Assembly: GCA_017828975.1 (NCBI GenBank)
Contig: JAGAJN010000031.1
Location: 160,146 to 224,145, forward strand
Reading direction: 5' to 3'
DNA: 64,000 nt
From: Oscillospiraceae bacterium
GTDB taxonomy: Bacteria > Bacillota > Clostridia > Oscillospirales > Ruminococcaceae
This document shows, piece after piece, positions 51,383 through 59,636 of this stretch (position 1 is its first letter; each line of letters begins with the position of its first letter). The notes below the pieces were generated by a model. It saw only the letters and a list, made by a program, of their open reading frames with translations. It searched no databases and was not told the origin of the DNA. Position numbers and translations under genes: made by a program.

Positions 51383-53212
51383 TTGAACGAGCGTTTGCCA
51401 TATCTCAGGGAAAAAACAGGTAAGCTTACCACGAAGCCGGGCGTTTACCGTATGCGGGACAAAACGGGTAATATTATATATGTAGGCAAGGCGAAAAATC
51501 TTAAAAACAGGGTGACCAGCTATTTCAGGGAAAATCCCGACCACACGCCCAAGGTGGCAAAAATGGTTTCGCACGTTTACGATTATGATTTTATCGTTAC
51601 GGATACGGAATATGAGGCGTTGGTGCTGGAATGTTCAATGATAAAGCAGTTTTCGCCCAAGTATAATATCCTTTTGAAGGACGACAAGGGCTATCACTAT
51701 ATAAGAATTTCCGATGACACATATCCGAGAATAACGGCGGAAAAGCAGAAAAGCGGCGGGGGAAAATATCTGGGACCGTACACGGGCGGATTTGTTACCA
51801 CACAGACCGTCAACGAGGTCAACAAGGTGTTTATGCTGCCTGTCTGCCGAAGAAAATTCCCGCAGGATTTCGGAAAATACCGTCCCTGCCTTAATCATCA
51901 CATCGGGCAGTGCATGGGCGTTTGTATGGGCAAAATCTCCGAAAATGAGTATGCGGAGATAATCAAGGACGCTGAGGATTACATCAGAAGCGGCAGCCGC
52001 AGCAGCGTTGAAAAGATGACAGAGCAGATGAACAAGGCTGCGGAGGAACTGGATTTTGAGCTTGCGGCAAAGCTCCGTGACCGCATAAGAGCCGTTTCAA
52101 AAGCAGCAGATACGCAGAAAATTATGGACAGCTCTCTGCCCGATACGGACGTTATCGCCTTTGCGCAGAACGGTGCGGACGCCTGTGTTTCCGTGCTGAC
52201 CTATCGTGGGGGACGGCTTTTTGACCGTTATCAGTATTTCCTCGGGGACAGCGACAGCGAGGAGGAAATGTGTGCGGATTTCATTTTGCAGTATTACAGC
52301 GGTGAGCGTGAAATTCCCAGAATGATCTTAGTTGAAAATGTGTTGACGGACAGCGAGCTTATCCATTCCATACTCAGGGAACGGTGCGGTCATGCGGTGG
52401 AGCTTGCAACGCCTCAGAGGGGACGGCTTTCCCGTCTGACGGCGCTTGCAAAGTCCAATTCCGAGGAGTTTTTATCGGTAAAGGTTGGCAGGACGGGCAA
52501 GGAGATAGCTGCGCTTGAAGAGCTGGCAAAGCTTCTCGGTCTGGGAAAAACTCCGCTTTACATCGAGTCCTACGATATTTCAAACCTTGCTTCAACGTCC
52601 ATGGTTGCGGGAATGATAGTTTTTGAAAACGGCAGACCGCAGAAAAAGGCGTACAAGCGGTTTTCCATCAAGGAAAATGTAATTCAGAACGATGTGGGAT
52701 GTATGCAGGAGGTTTTGCGGCGCAGATTTGACCATTATCTTGATGAAAACGAGCAGGACGAGGGCTTTGCACGTCTGCCCGACCTTATTCTTCTGGACGG
52801 CGGTCAGGGACAGATAAATGCAGTTGAGCCGCTTCTTCGGGAGATGGGGATAAATGTCCCCGTTTTCGGTATGGTCAAGGACAGTCGGCATCGGACTAGG
52901 GCGGTCACATCGTCGGGAGGGGAAATTTCCGTTCCGCCGAACAGTCCTGCGTTTATGCTTGTCACACGAATTCAGGACGAGGTGCACAGATTTGCCATAA
53001 CCTACCAGCGAAGCAGGCACAGCAAGAATACTTTTGCTATGGAAATCACGAAAATCAAGGGTATCGGCGAGAAAAAAGCCCAGAAGCTGTACCTCAAATT
53101 CAAGACAAAGGATGCTCTGCGGGCGGCATCTCCCGAAGAAATTGCCCAAACTGCGGGAATTAATGCCGAGCTTGCCCGTCAGGTTTATGAATTTATACAA
53201 AATCAGCTGTAA
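51383..53212 (+). CDS. uvrC: UvrABC excinuclease subunit C
   Basis: UvrC makes the dual incisions in nucleotide excision repair. The roughly 609-residue protein has a GIY-YIG nuclease domain (GVYRMRDKTGNIIYVGKA, about 18-35), a Cys-rich segment (CRRKFPQDFGKYRPCLNHHIGQC), and a UVR motif near 215. The RNase-H-like second nuclease follows (DLILLDGGQGQINA), then a C-terminal HhH pair. The start is taken as TTG at 51383 because CGGGAG precedes it by 9 nt; the TTG at 51362 has no site. Confidence 0.95.
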   Translation: MNERLPYLREKTGKLTTKPGVYRMRDKTGNIIYVGKAKNLKNRVTSYFRENPDHTPKVAKMVSHVYDYDFIVTDTEYEALVLECSMIKQFSPKYNILLKDDKGYHYIRISDDTYPRITAEKQKSGGGKYLGPYTGGFVTTQTVNEVNKVFMLPVCRRKFPQDFGKYRPCLNHHIGQCMGVCMGKISENEYAEIIKDAEDYIRSGSRSSVEKMTEQMNKAAEELDFELAAKLRDRIRAVSKAADTQKIMDSSLPDTDVIAFAQNGADACVSVLTYRGGRLFDRYQYFLGDSDSEEEMCADFILQYYSGEREIPRMILVENVLTDSELIHSILRERCGHAVELATPQRGRLSRLTALAKSNSEEFLSVKVGRTGKEIAALEELAKLLGLGKTPLYIESYDISNLASTSMVAGMIVFENGRPQKKAYKRFSIKENVIQNDVGCMQEVLRRRFDHYLDENEQDEGFARLPDLILLDGGQGQINAVEPLLREMGINVPVFGMVKDSRHRTRAVTSSGGEISVPPNSPAFMLVTRIQDEVHRFAITYQRSRHSKNTFAMEITKIKGIGEKKAQKLYLKFKTKDALRAASPEEIAQTAGINAELARQVYEFIQNQL

Positions 53213-53216
53213 AGTG

Positions 53217-53245
53217 TAGACAAATCGGTTTGTTTGGGTTATAAT
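53217..53245 (+). promoter_or_regulatory. Promoter of rsmD
   Basis: TAGACA (53217-53222), 17-nt spacer, TATAAT (53240-53245), directly after the uvrC stop. Confidence 0.65.
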
Positions 53246-53302
53246 ATATATGTATCTCATTTTTGGGGATAAAAAATGCCCTTTGGCAGTTAGGATTTTA
53301 GA

Positions 53303-53854
53303 ATGCGAGTTATTACTGGTTCTGCAAGAGGCAGAAAGTTAAAAACATTGGAGGGTATGGACGTTCGCCCCACCACCGACAAGGTGAAGGAGGCCATATT
53401 CTCTGTTATACAGTTCGATGTGCCGGGTGCGGCGGTGCTGGATCTGTTTTCGGGATCCGGTCAGCTGGGCATCGAGGCACTCAGCAGAGGGGCGGAAAGC
53501 TGTTGCTTTGTTGACAAGAGCCGCAGTTCTATCGACGTCACTTCGGAAAATGTCAGAAGTACGGGCTTTGAGGATAAGGCGTTTATCTTCAACAGCGATA
53601 GTGTGCAGTTTGCAAAAACGACCACACGGAGCTTTTCAATTGCACTCCTTGACCCGCCTTACGGAAAGGGGCTTATCGTTCCCGCTCTGGAAGGGCTGGA
53701 AAGTAAGATAAAGGCTGGCGGAAAGGTCATTTGCGAGCATGAGGAGAAGCTTATTCTCCCCGAAAAGATCGGTAGGCTTGAAAAGGCAAGGCATTATAAA
53801 TACGGTAAGGTCGAGGTTACGCTGTATATCGTCCCCGACGAGGAGGCGGTTTGA
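53303..53854 (+). CDS. rsmD: 16S rRNA (guanine966-N2)-methyltransferase
   Basis: RsmD methylates G966 of 16S rRNA. The 183-residue protein has the N-terminal RVITGSARGRKL (2-13) and RPTTDKVKEAIFS family motifs. The SAM-binding VLDLFSGSGQLGIEALSRGA segment (about 45-64) and the catalytic DPPYGKG (about 117-123) are also present. It overlaps coaD by 1 nt; the rsmD-coaD order is common in Firmicutes. Confidence 0.94.
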   Translation: MRVITGSARGRKLKTLEGMDVRPTTDKVKEAIFSVIQFDVPGAAVLDLFSGSGQLGIEALSRGAESCCFVDKSRSSIDVTSENVRSTGFEDKAFIFNSDSVQFAKTTTRSFSIALLDPPYGKGLIVPALEGLESKIKAGGKVICEHEEKLILPEKIGRLEKARHYKYGKVEVTLYIVPDEEAV

Positions 53855-54336
53855 TGAAGCTGGCTGTTTATCCCGGAAGCTTCGATCCCGTTACCAACGG
53901 GCATAAGGATATTATCGCAAGGGCTTCAAGGCTTTTTGATGAGGTCATTGTTCTTGTTTCGGTAAATGCAATCAAGCACCCAAGCTTCACTACGGAGGAG
54001 CGTGTGGCTATGCTGAGGGCGGTAACGACGGAGTTCCCGAATGTTACCGTTGACACAGATGACGGACTGCTTGTGGATTATGTAAAAAAAGTCGGCGCTG
54101 CGGCAATTGTCAAGGGACTTCGTGCCGTGTCCGACTTTGAATATGAGTTTCAGATGGCTCTAGCTAACAGAAAGCTGTATGACGGAGCGGAGACTGTGTT
54201 CCTGACGACTACGACCGAGAATATGTATCTCAGTTCAAGTGTTGTAAAGCAGATTGCAAGCTTCGGGGGAGATATAAGCCATTTTGTCCCCGAAAATATC
54301 CTTGAGGATATACGGAAAAGACTTGTTAAAAGATAA
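53854..54336 (+). CDS. coaD: Phosphopantetheine adenylyltransferase
   Basis: CoaD adenylylates 4'-phosphopantetheine to dephospho-CoA. The 160-residue protein has the nucleotidyltransferase motif GSFDPVTNGHKDII (about 8-21), the KGLRAVSDFEYEFQMALAN segment (about 87-105) and the C-terminal TEN-YLSSSVVKQIA loop. The ATG at 53854, 8 nt after AGGAGG, was preferred to the TTG at 53851. With coaX at the start of the window it supplies two steps of coenzyme A synthesis. Confidence 0.95.
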   Translation: MKLAVYPGSFDPVTNGHKDIIARASRLFDEVIVLVSVNAIKHPSFTTEERVAMLRAVTTEFPNVTVDTDDGLLVDYVKKVGAAAIVKGLRAVSDFEYEFQMALANRKLYDGAETVFLTTTTENMYLSSSVVKQIASFGGDISHFVPENILEDIRKRLVKR

Positions 54337-54353
54337 GAAAGGAAGATTTTGTC

Positions 54354-54809
54354 ATGACAATAGATGAAAATATCGAAATGCTCGATGATATTATAGAACA
54401 CGCCCAGAGTGTTCCGTTCTCGGTGAAAAAGGGTATTGTGGATATTGACCAGGTTAGGGATTGTCTGAATGCTATCAGAATGTCCATTCCTCAGGAGGTA
54501 AAGCAGGCAAAGCTTATCGTTCAGGACAGAAAGTCCATCATTGCCGAGGCGAAAAAGGAAGAGGAGAGAATTATCCGTCAGGCGGAGGAGAGGGCTAAGC
54601 AGATCATCTCAAACAACGAGATAACTATTCAGGCAAAGCAGAGAGCCGCTGAGATAATCACTCAGGCTCAGGGAAAGTCCAAGGAGATCCGAAACGCCAC
54701 CAATGAGTACATCGAAAATGTTCTCAACCAGGCGGAGCAGGTTCTTGCGGCTAATCTTACCGACCTGAAAAAGACTAGGCAGGCGGTTAAGCAGGTTAAT
54801 AAGCAGTGA
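54354..54809 (+). CDS. Coiled-coil protein resembling V-ATPase subunit H/E stalks
   Basis: This 151-residue protein is almost entirely helical and charged, with a long coiled coil at about 50-150 (RIIRQAEERAKQIISNNEIT). Clostridia annotators often call such proteins 'ATPase' or 'vacuolar H-ATPase subunit'; no V-ATPase genes are near, so the name is probably only structural. Its neighbours rsmD-coaD and a usual nearby rpmF/ylbN-like region suggest a conserved housekeeping locus. AAAGGAAGA precedes the ATG. Confidence 0.75.
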   Translation: MTIDENIEMLDDIIEHAQSVPFSVKKGIVDIDQVRDCLNAIRMSIPQEVKQAKLIVQDRKSIIAEAKKEEERIIRQAEERAKQIISNNEITIQAKQRAAEIITQAQGKSKEIRNATNEYIENVLNQAEQVLAANLTDLKKTRQAVKQVNKQ

Positions 54810-54823
54810 TAGGGGTATGAAAA

Positions 54824-54866
54824 ACCGGCGGAGTCCTCGCTTTTGGGGAGTCCGCCGGTGGTTTTT
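54824..54866. terminator. Bidirectional terminator at the edge of the accessory region
   Basis: 9-bp stem ACCGGCGGA (54824-54832) with TCCGCCGGT (54851-54859), T tails on both strands. It separates the housekeeping uvrC-coaD group from the AT-rich genes that follow. Confidence 0.88.
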
Positions 54867-54872
54867 ATTGAG

Positions 54873-55664
54873 TCAATTTTGAAAATATTCGGGGTAGAGT
54901 TTCAGCATTTCTTCAAATTCTTTGTAAGTCATTTCTTCGTATCCATCTTCTTTTGCAGCATCCACAATAGACACAAGATCATTAGAGAATGGTTCTAAAT
55001 TAATGCTTGTTAATGAAGAATAACCGTCAAATCCATTTATTATAATGCCTTTTCCTGCATAAATAACCGTTAGTTCTTCATCGGTTTCTTTTGAACGTAT
55101 TACTTCGTAATAATAATCATTTCCATTGTAATCTGTATGCCCGCTGTTCTTAACTTTAAAATTGGTAATGACATCTCCCATAGTTTCAAGCAGAGCTAAT
55201 TTTTCCCTTTTTCTGTAATATTTATCTAATAAACCGACGGAATAGAATTTTTTGTAAGTAGAGAAGTAATAGACTGTGCTTTCCGGTGATTGAAGGAGCA
55301 TTATATCGTCATACATAGTCAGCGTTTTAGTACCCGATACAAAGGTTGCGCAATTTATTACCGACACAAAGCAACTATATCCGTCACTGCTGATTATTTC
55401 TGTGAGAACGTCGTACAGCTGACTTTTCTTTATTGAACTGTCAACTGATGGCGAAAGCATAGAAATTGACAAGCTGCGTAATTCCTCGTTGGTTCCTAAA
55501 TATGTGAGGTCGGCTACTTCCTCAGCTTTTTGACTTATTACTGATTCTGCGGCACTGCCAATGTTTTCAGCAATTGTGGCTGCTTGTTCGGAGGAACAAG
55601 CGTTAAATAGCGTAGCTGCGGATATCAGAACTGCACATAGCATATGTTTTTTATGATTTTTCAT
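54873..55664 (-). CDS. Putative lipoprotein, 263 aa
   Basis: The N-terminus is a lipoprotein signal with lipobox LFNAC (Cys23), followed by an Ala/Ser/Glu-rich tether. The rest is a mixed alpha/beta domain rich in Tyr and Ser, with no recognised family. Base composition is visibly lower in GC than the surrounding housekeeping genes. It lies 57 nt after the 623-aa membrane protein gene on the same strand, so the two are probably cotranscribed and may work together at the cell surface. Function is unknown. Confidence 0.75.
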   Translation of the reverse strand: MKNHKKHMLCAVLISAATLFNACSSEQAATIAENIGSAAESVISQKAEEVADLTYLGTNEELRSLSISMLSPSVDSSIKKSQLYDVLTEIISSDGYSCFVSVINCATFVSGTKTLTMYDDIMLLQSPESTVYYFSTYKKFYSVGLLDKYYRKREKLALLETMGDVITNFKVKNSGHTDYNGNDYYYEVIRSKETDEELTVIYAGKGIIINGFDGYSSLTSINLEPFSNDLVSIVDAAKEDGYEEMTYKEFEEMLKLYPEYFQN

Positions 55665-55721
55665 TTTGATTTTGCTTCTCCTTATACTCCTAAAAGGGCT
55701 TGTTAGTTTGGATTAGTGTTT

Positions 55722-57593
55722 CTATTGATTGTTACTGCTGTTTTTATTGTTTTCGCTTATCTCTTGTGACTTTTCTTCTTGTAGTTCAAAAGATAAACCG
55801 TTGGACGTTTGGCTTGATCCCTTGCCTTTTCCAGATTTATTTGTGCTGCGTGTTTTTATTAAAAATTTTATTAATTCAAAAATTGCCGAAACAAATGAAA
55901 AAGCAATACCAAAATCCAAAACTAACAGGATTGGTAAAAATAATACCTTCCATATTAATCTAGCAAACCAAACTTTCTTTGTAAATATAAAGCATATAAC
56001 TCCCAATATAATGCATGCTACTATGCCAATAGGCGTGTTTTGAATTCCTTCATACTTTTCCGTATACTTTTTACACTTGTCAGTAAATTCCTTATCAGCA
56101 ATATCTTCATATTTAGCAGTAATATCATCAAGAACAGATTTGATTGTGTTATAGCTGTCTTTTGAATAGTCATCAAATGGCAAATTATTGCAATGAGTTT
56201 TAAAATATTCATTATACTCGGCTAATTTCGCTTCAGCTTCTTTTCTTTCAATAGCTTTCTTTTGCTCGTTCTCGTATAATTCCTTAATTTGATTGATAAA
56301 AATATCCTTTGTTGGAATATTGAGAGATGAAATCTTGGCAATGCAAGCATTTACGCTTTCTATATCTTTTGGATCAGCTTTTTGAACTAACGTAGAAGCA
56401 TAAACCATGTTGTTTCTTACGTTAGTTGCTTCTTCAAGTGTTGCGTATCGTACACCGGCTATTGTTCTATAATCATCCATGGCTTTGCCTAAAGAAAGGT
56501 TATCCAATGATTCGATTTTCATTGTGTAAATACTTTCATAGATTTCATCATCTTCATCCAGGTGAAGTCTCTTTAAAACTTGAGTCATTTCTAACAATAG
56601 CTGTTCACTGGACTTGCCTAGTTTATTAATTTTGTTACACTCTTTTACGTACGTAGAACATAGTATTGATTTAAAATCCTCATAACACCCGAAGTACTTT
56701 GCAGCACCGGATACATATCCTCCTTTATTACCGTAATTATTACCATAATCTATAAAGAATTGAGCATAAAAAGCATAGTCATAAGGATTTATGGAAAACA
56801 TTTGCTTGTACATTTGAAGCCTCTCTGCCCCATCAGGCTTTTCATGTAGCATTTTTTCAAATAGTTCTTTACTTGGACCGGCAGAGGGTATGTTACCTCC
56901 TACGACTGCTTTATATATGATTCTGGGCATACATTGAATAATGCTGATCATACAGCTGGTAAACACATCAACAACAAATTGATCTTGAATCAATCCTCTT
57001 TCGGAACTAATCCTATTCATCTCCGATGAAATGTTTCCTACAAAATTAAAAGCTGAATAAGCAGCTCCATATGCTGCATTCAAAGTTCCTGCTAGGGCTG
57101 CTCCTTTGATAGCACCTTCTATGCCATAGCCACCGCCAATAAAACGTCCTCGGCAATTCTTCTTTATCTCTCGAACTAATACTTCAGCACTATGATTTCG
57201 GCATATTTGCAAATAATGCTCGGCAATTTTGATGTATAAAGTACATATATACTGATAACTTTTTGTTTTAGCAATTAATTTGTTTATTGTTGAGGGATTA
57301 GCATCAGGGTAATCTGTTTTTTCAAATAGATATTTGGCTGTGTCATTGACTGCGTCATTGATAAGTCTATCGAAAATTGTCCAGAAACCGTCTGAAAAAT
57401 CCGGAGCATTTGAGAAATTGCGGTGGATTATCGGATATGTTTTGCATATATTTCTGGAATATTTATCAAAATAGCTCTCGAATTGTTCATAGAATAGAAT
57501 ATTCTTGTCAACTGTAAATTTTAGAGAACACATAGTAACGTTGATATCTTCTAATTCTTTATAGGCTTTTAGTTCATCGAAACTTGTGGACAT
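55722..57593 (-). CDS. Large membrane protein of unknown function with glycine-zipper segment, 623 aa
   Basis: No family is recognised. The N-terminal 145 residues are helical and rich in Tyr and Asn. A glycine-zipper-like stretch follows (about 155-190; GIEGAIKGAALAGTLNAAYG), as seen in membrane-inserting or pore-forming proteins. A long helical repeat-like middle (about 200-500) precedes two or three membrane helices at about 518-576, and the tail is Ser/Asn/Lys-rich and disordered. A clear AAAGGAG site precedes the ATG. Low GC and lack of relatives nearby suggest horizontal acquisition. Confidence 0.7.
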   Translation of the reverse strand: MSTSFDELKAYKELEDINVTMCSLKFTVDKNILFYEQFESYFDKYSRNICKTYPIIHRNFSNAPDFSDGFWTIFDRLINDAVNDTAKYLFEKTDYPDANPSTINKLIAKTKSYQYICTLYIKIAEHYLQICRNHSAEVLVREIKKNCRGRFIGGGYGIEGAIKGAALAGTLNAAYGAAYSAFNFVGNISSEMNRISSERGLIQDQFVVDVFTSCMISIIQCMPRIIYKAVVGGNIPSAGPSKELFEKMLHEKPDGAERLQMYKQMFSINPYDYAFYAQFFIDYGNNYGNKGGYVSGAAKYFGCYEDFKSILCSTYVKECNKINKLGKSSEQLLLEMTQVLKRLHLDEDDEIYESIYTMKIESLDNLSLGKAMDDYRTIAGVRYATLEEATNVRNNMVYASTLVQKADPKDIESVNACIAKISSLNIPTKDIFINQIKELYENEQKKAIERKEAEAKLAEYNEYFKTHCNNLPFDDYSKDSYNTIKSVLDDITAKYEDIADKEFTDKCKKYTEKYEGIQNTPIGIVACIILGVICFIFTKKVWFARLIWKVLFLPILLVLDFGIAFSFVSAIFELIKFLIKTRSTNKSGKGKGSSQTSNGLSFELQEEKSQEISENNKNSSNNQ

Positions 57594-57683
57594 AGCCGGA
57601 CTCCTTTATACATAAATTCTGTATGACGTTAATGCTTGATATTCCCCACAAAATATGTTATAATAAAAGTTAAAACTTTAAGC

Positions 57684-57697
57684 GAGTTACATAACTC
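57684..57697. promoter_or_regulatory. Palindromic candidate operator upstream of the XRE gene
   Basis: GAGTTA-CA-TAACTC is a 6-bp perfect inverted repeat with a 2-nt spacer. It lies in the shared control region between the divergent XRE gene and 623-aa protein gene, a position suited to the XRE regulator. Confidence 0.35.
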
Positions 57698-57820
57698 ATT
57701 ACAATATAATTATATCAATATTTGTATAAAATGTCAAGCGAAAATTCGATAAATTATGATAATATCTCTCAAAATAATGAGATTTCGACAAATCCCACAA
57801 AAGAAAGGCAGGAGATTTGT

Positions 57821-58156
57821 ATGTTTTATGACAGACTCAAAGCACTCTGCAAAGCAAAGGGCACGACAATATCTGCAATGCTTAGCGACCTCAACCTCAG
57901 CACGGGCAGTACCGGAAACTGGAAGCGGGGAAAGCTCCCCGGCGGCGAGATACTTATCAAGATCGCCGATTATCTCGGCACGTCGGTGGACTATCTGATA
58001 ACAGGCGAGTTCCGTGCCGACCTGACCACCGATTGTCAGCGGCTGGTAAATCTTTACAAAAGCGTCCCCGAGTTCGCCCGCTACAAGGTGCTGTGCGATT
58101 TTGAAAAGAACGTTGCAGAGGAGATAGCCCGTGTCAAGGCTCTTGAGGAACAGTGA
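57821..58156 (+). CDS. XRE-family helix-turn-helix regulator
   Basis: This 111-residue protein has an N-terminal Cro/CI-type helix-turn-helix at about 2-62: MFYDRLKALCKAKGTTISAM, then STGSTGNWKRGKLPGG, then ADYLGTSVDYLITGE. The C-terminal 45 residues are helical, perhaps for dimer formation. The ATG at 57821 follows GCAGGAGA; the upstream frame that begins with TTG at 57722 has no site. It stands divergent from the 623-aa membrane gene and convergent with a hidden 39-aa membrane peptide gene, and may control one or both. Confidence 0.85.
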   Translation: MFYDRLKALCKAKGTTISAMLSDLNLSTGSTGNWKRGKLPGGEILIKIADYLGTSVDYLITGEFRADLTTDCQRLVNLYKSVPEFARYKVLCDFEKNVAEEIARVKALEEQ

Positions 58157-58253
58157 GCTGCTTGTCGTTCCGCCTTTTTTCAATGAAACACACCCCGCTT
58201 ACGCCCAGTAGAAACGACACAAGAACCGTTATCACCGCTAAAAATACTTTCAT
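58134..58253 (-). CDS. Hidden single-helix membrane peptide, 39 aa
   Basis: A short ORF with promoter TTGCCA-17-TAGAAT (58323-58351), a leader of about 63 nt and AAAGG about 10 nt before the ATG. The peptide is one hydrophobic helix (residues 2-22; VFLAVITVLVSFLLGVSGV) with a basic tail (EKRRNDKQL). Size and layout resemble type I toxin or holin-like peptides and small membrane regulators. Its 3' end overlaps the last 23 nt of the XRE gene on the opposite strand. Confidence 0.6.
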   Translation of the reverse strand: MKVFLAVITVLVSFLLGVSGVCFIEKRRNDKQLTVPQEP

Positions 58254-58322
58254 AATAACACCGCCTTTAAATTTATGCCATCGGCTTGTCCTGCATTTTG
58301 ACGGCATATTTTTCCTATGCTC

Positions 58323-58351
58323 ATTCTAGCACTGTATGGCATATATGGCAA
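58323..58351 (-). promoter_or_regulatory. Promoter of the 39-aa peptide gene with repeated TGCCAT
   Basis: Minus-strand -35 TTGCCA (58346-58351), 17-nt spacer, extended -10 TGcTAGAAT (core 58323-58328). TGCCATA occurs twice in and beside the -35, and TGCCAT again near 58274, possible operator repeats for the neighbouring XRE protein. Confidence 0.6.
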
Positions 58352-58397
58352 GGTTTTTGAATTCGGGATTTTTCGATATTTTTGGAATTGAAAAATC

Positions 58398-58426
58398 TTG
58401 ACATTGGACGTAATATGTGTTAAATT
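58398..58426 (+). promoter_or_regulatory. Promoter of a candidate small RNA
   Basis: TTGACA (58398-58403), 17-nt spacer, TAAATT (58421-58426). No ORF with a ribosome site follows before the terminator at 58536. Confidence 0.5.
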
Positions 58427-58432
58427 AAAAAA

Positions 58433-58583
58433 TCATCTTGTTTTCTGACAAGAGGCATATATAATCGAAACTACTCATTAATATGAGCAAAAAATTCTAA
58501 TATATTTATAATTATGAGTATTATCCCGACAAATGAGCGGCTGCCTCCGCAGATATTTCTGCAAAGTCAGCCGCTTTATTTTA
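58433..58583 (+). ncRNA. Candidate small RNA of about 150 nt
   Basis: It is bounded by the promoter at 58398-58426 and an intrinsic terminator whose outer stem is AGCGGCTG (58536-58543)/CAGCCGCT (58568-58575), with an inner GCAGA/TCTGC hairpin and TTTATTTT tail. Inside are two smaller hairpins, CTTGT/ACAAG (58437-58452) and CTCAT/ATGAG (58474-58487). The body is AT-rich and has no start codon with a ribosome site. It is a prediction from signals only; the hairpin could instead close the minus-strand Cys-rich gene. Confidence 0.4.
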
Positions 58584-58635
58584 TCCGTCTGTAAACCGCC
58601 GACGGACGGGCAGGCTATCGCTTATCGGGAAAAAA

Positions 58636-58785
58636 TCAGCACCCGCAGCCACAGTCGTTGTTGTTGCAGCCGCATCCACAGCCGTTGTTGCCCCAGCTGC
58701 CGTTGCCGCAGTAGCAGAACAGGATAATGAGGATGATGATCCAACAGCAGTTACCTCCGCCAAATCCAAATCCGCAATTGTTCAT
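58636..58785 (-). CDS. Hidden Cys/Gly-rich membrane peptide, 49 aa
   Basis: This short ORF has a strong AAGGAG site 9 nt before the ATG. Of 49 residues, 11 are Cys (4, 13, 14, 24, 26, 36, 38, 40, 45, 47, 49) and many are Gly or Asn. A hydrophobic core (WIIILIILFCYC, about 15-26) spans the membrane, and the tail is a CGCGC-type repeat. The layout recalls small Gly/Cys-rich spore or surface peptides of Firmicutes (YjcZ-like in architecture), but no family is claimed. A promoter candidate lies at 58855-58883. Confidence 0.65.
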   Translation of the reverse strand: MNNCGFGFGGGNCCWIIILIILFCYCGNGSWGNNGCGCGCNNNDCGCGC

Positions 58786-58854
58786 ATACGAACGCTCCTT
58801 TTATAATGTATTTGAAACCCCTCGGACAGTGTTTCCGTCGATGTTTCATACTGC

Positions 58855-58883
58855 ATTATATGGCGGCGGCGGAAAAGTGTTAC
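58855..58883 (-). promoter_or_regulatory. Candidate promoter of the Cys-rich peptide gene
   Basis: Minus-strand GTAACA (58878-58883), 17-nt spacer, TATAAT (58855-58860), giving a leader of about 60 nt. Confidence 0.5.
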
Positions 58884-58928
58884 TGCTTTTTGAAATTGCG
58901 GATAAACAAGTTCGGTGTCGATATGATG

Positions 58929-59387
58929 TCAGTTCGTTATTGCAAGCTCTTTTTTCATACTGTCAAATGTTGTGATAAGCTTTTCTCCCATTACATATAT
59001 CTCGTTTCTCCATGGATGACCGAATAACCCCATACTCCAGTCCAAAGAAACAAAGAAGTAAAAATCTCCGTTTGGATAATAGCTTGGGAAACAGACATTG
59101 CAGTCCCTAGCTTTGTCATAATAGCAATGCTCCAAGGGTATATTTTCCTGTGGAGCAAAAACAAAGCAGTCATGCTGCCAATCTAAAGCGTACATTTCCG
59201 TTGGATTTACGCTTTGAAAAATACTGTTGACAAGCTTTTCCTGTTCATCGGACCAAATTGTATTTAAATGATATTTCTTATTTGCTAATGGTAAATTCAG
59301 CCAATTCTTACTTAATGGGTCGAAACAATAATTTTCGTTTATTTTGTCCCAAATAGAATTGTACTCATTTTCGTTAATTACTCTCAT
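58929..59387 (-). CDS. DUF2716 family protein
   Basis: This 152-residue protein matches DUF2716: an N-terminal MRVINENEYNSIWDKI helix, the YALDWQHDCFVFAP motif (about 71-84), SYYPNGDFYFFVSLDWSMG (about 105-123) and HPWRNEIYVMGEKL near the end. The family is of unknown function and often sits among accessory genes. The start at 59387 follows AGAGGGA; an ATG at 59411 lacks a site. Confidence 0.8.
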   Translation of the reverse strand: MRVINENEYNSIWDKINENYCFDPLSKNWLNLPLANKKYHLNTIWSDEQEKLVNSIFQSVNPTEMYALDWQHDCFVFAPQENIPLEHCYYDKARDCNVCFPSYYPNGDFYFFVSLDWSMGLFGHPWRNEIYVMGEKLITTFDSMKKELAITN

Positions 59388-59636
59388 ATACGATCCCTCT
59401 TTATTGTCCAAATTTTCCTTTATTTTATCATATTAATCTCGATGTTGTCAATAAAAAACATTCCGCAAATGAGATATAGGGGAGATTGTCACTTGTTTTG
59501 TAAGCTTATAGATATTTTTTGATAATCATACGTTCTGACAAATAATGCGGATTTTTTGTGCAATAATAATCCCATATCGGCAGCCATAAACAGGAAAAAT
59601 CAGTTTTCGGACTGTCGGATAAAAGGAGCGATTAAA

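Noticed and set aside
58581-58769. 62-aa Ala/Thr-rich minus-strand ORF
   Set aside because: A different frame of the same region gives the Cys-rich peptide with a strong ribosome site; this frame has none.
59412-59636. CtsR or CIRCE heat-shock operator before clpC
   Set aside because: Neither the tandem GGTCAAA-type repeats nor a TTAGCACTC inverted repeat is present.
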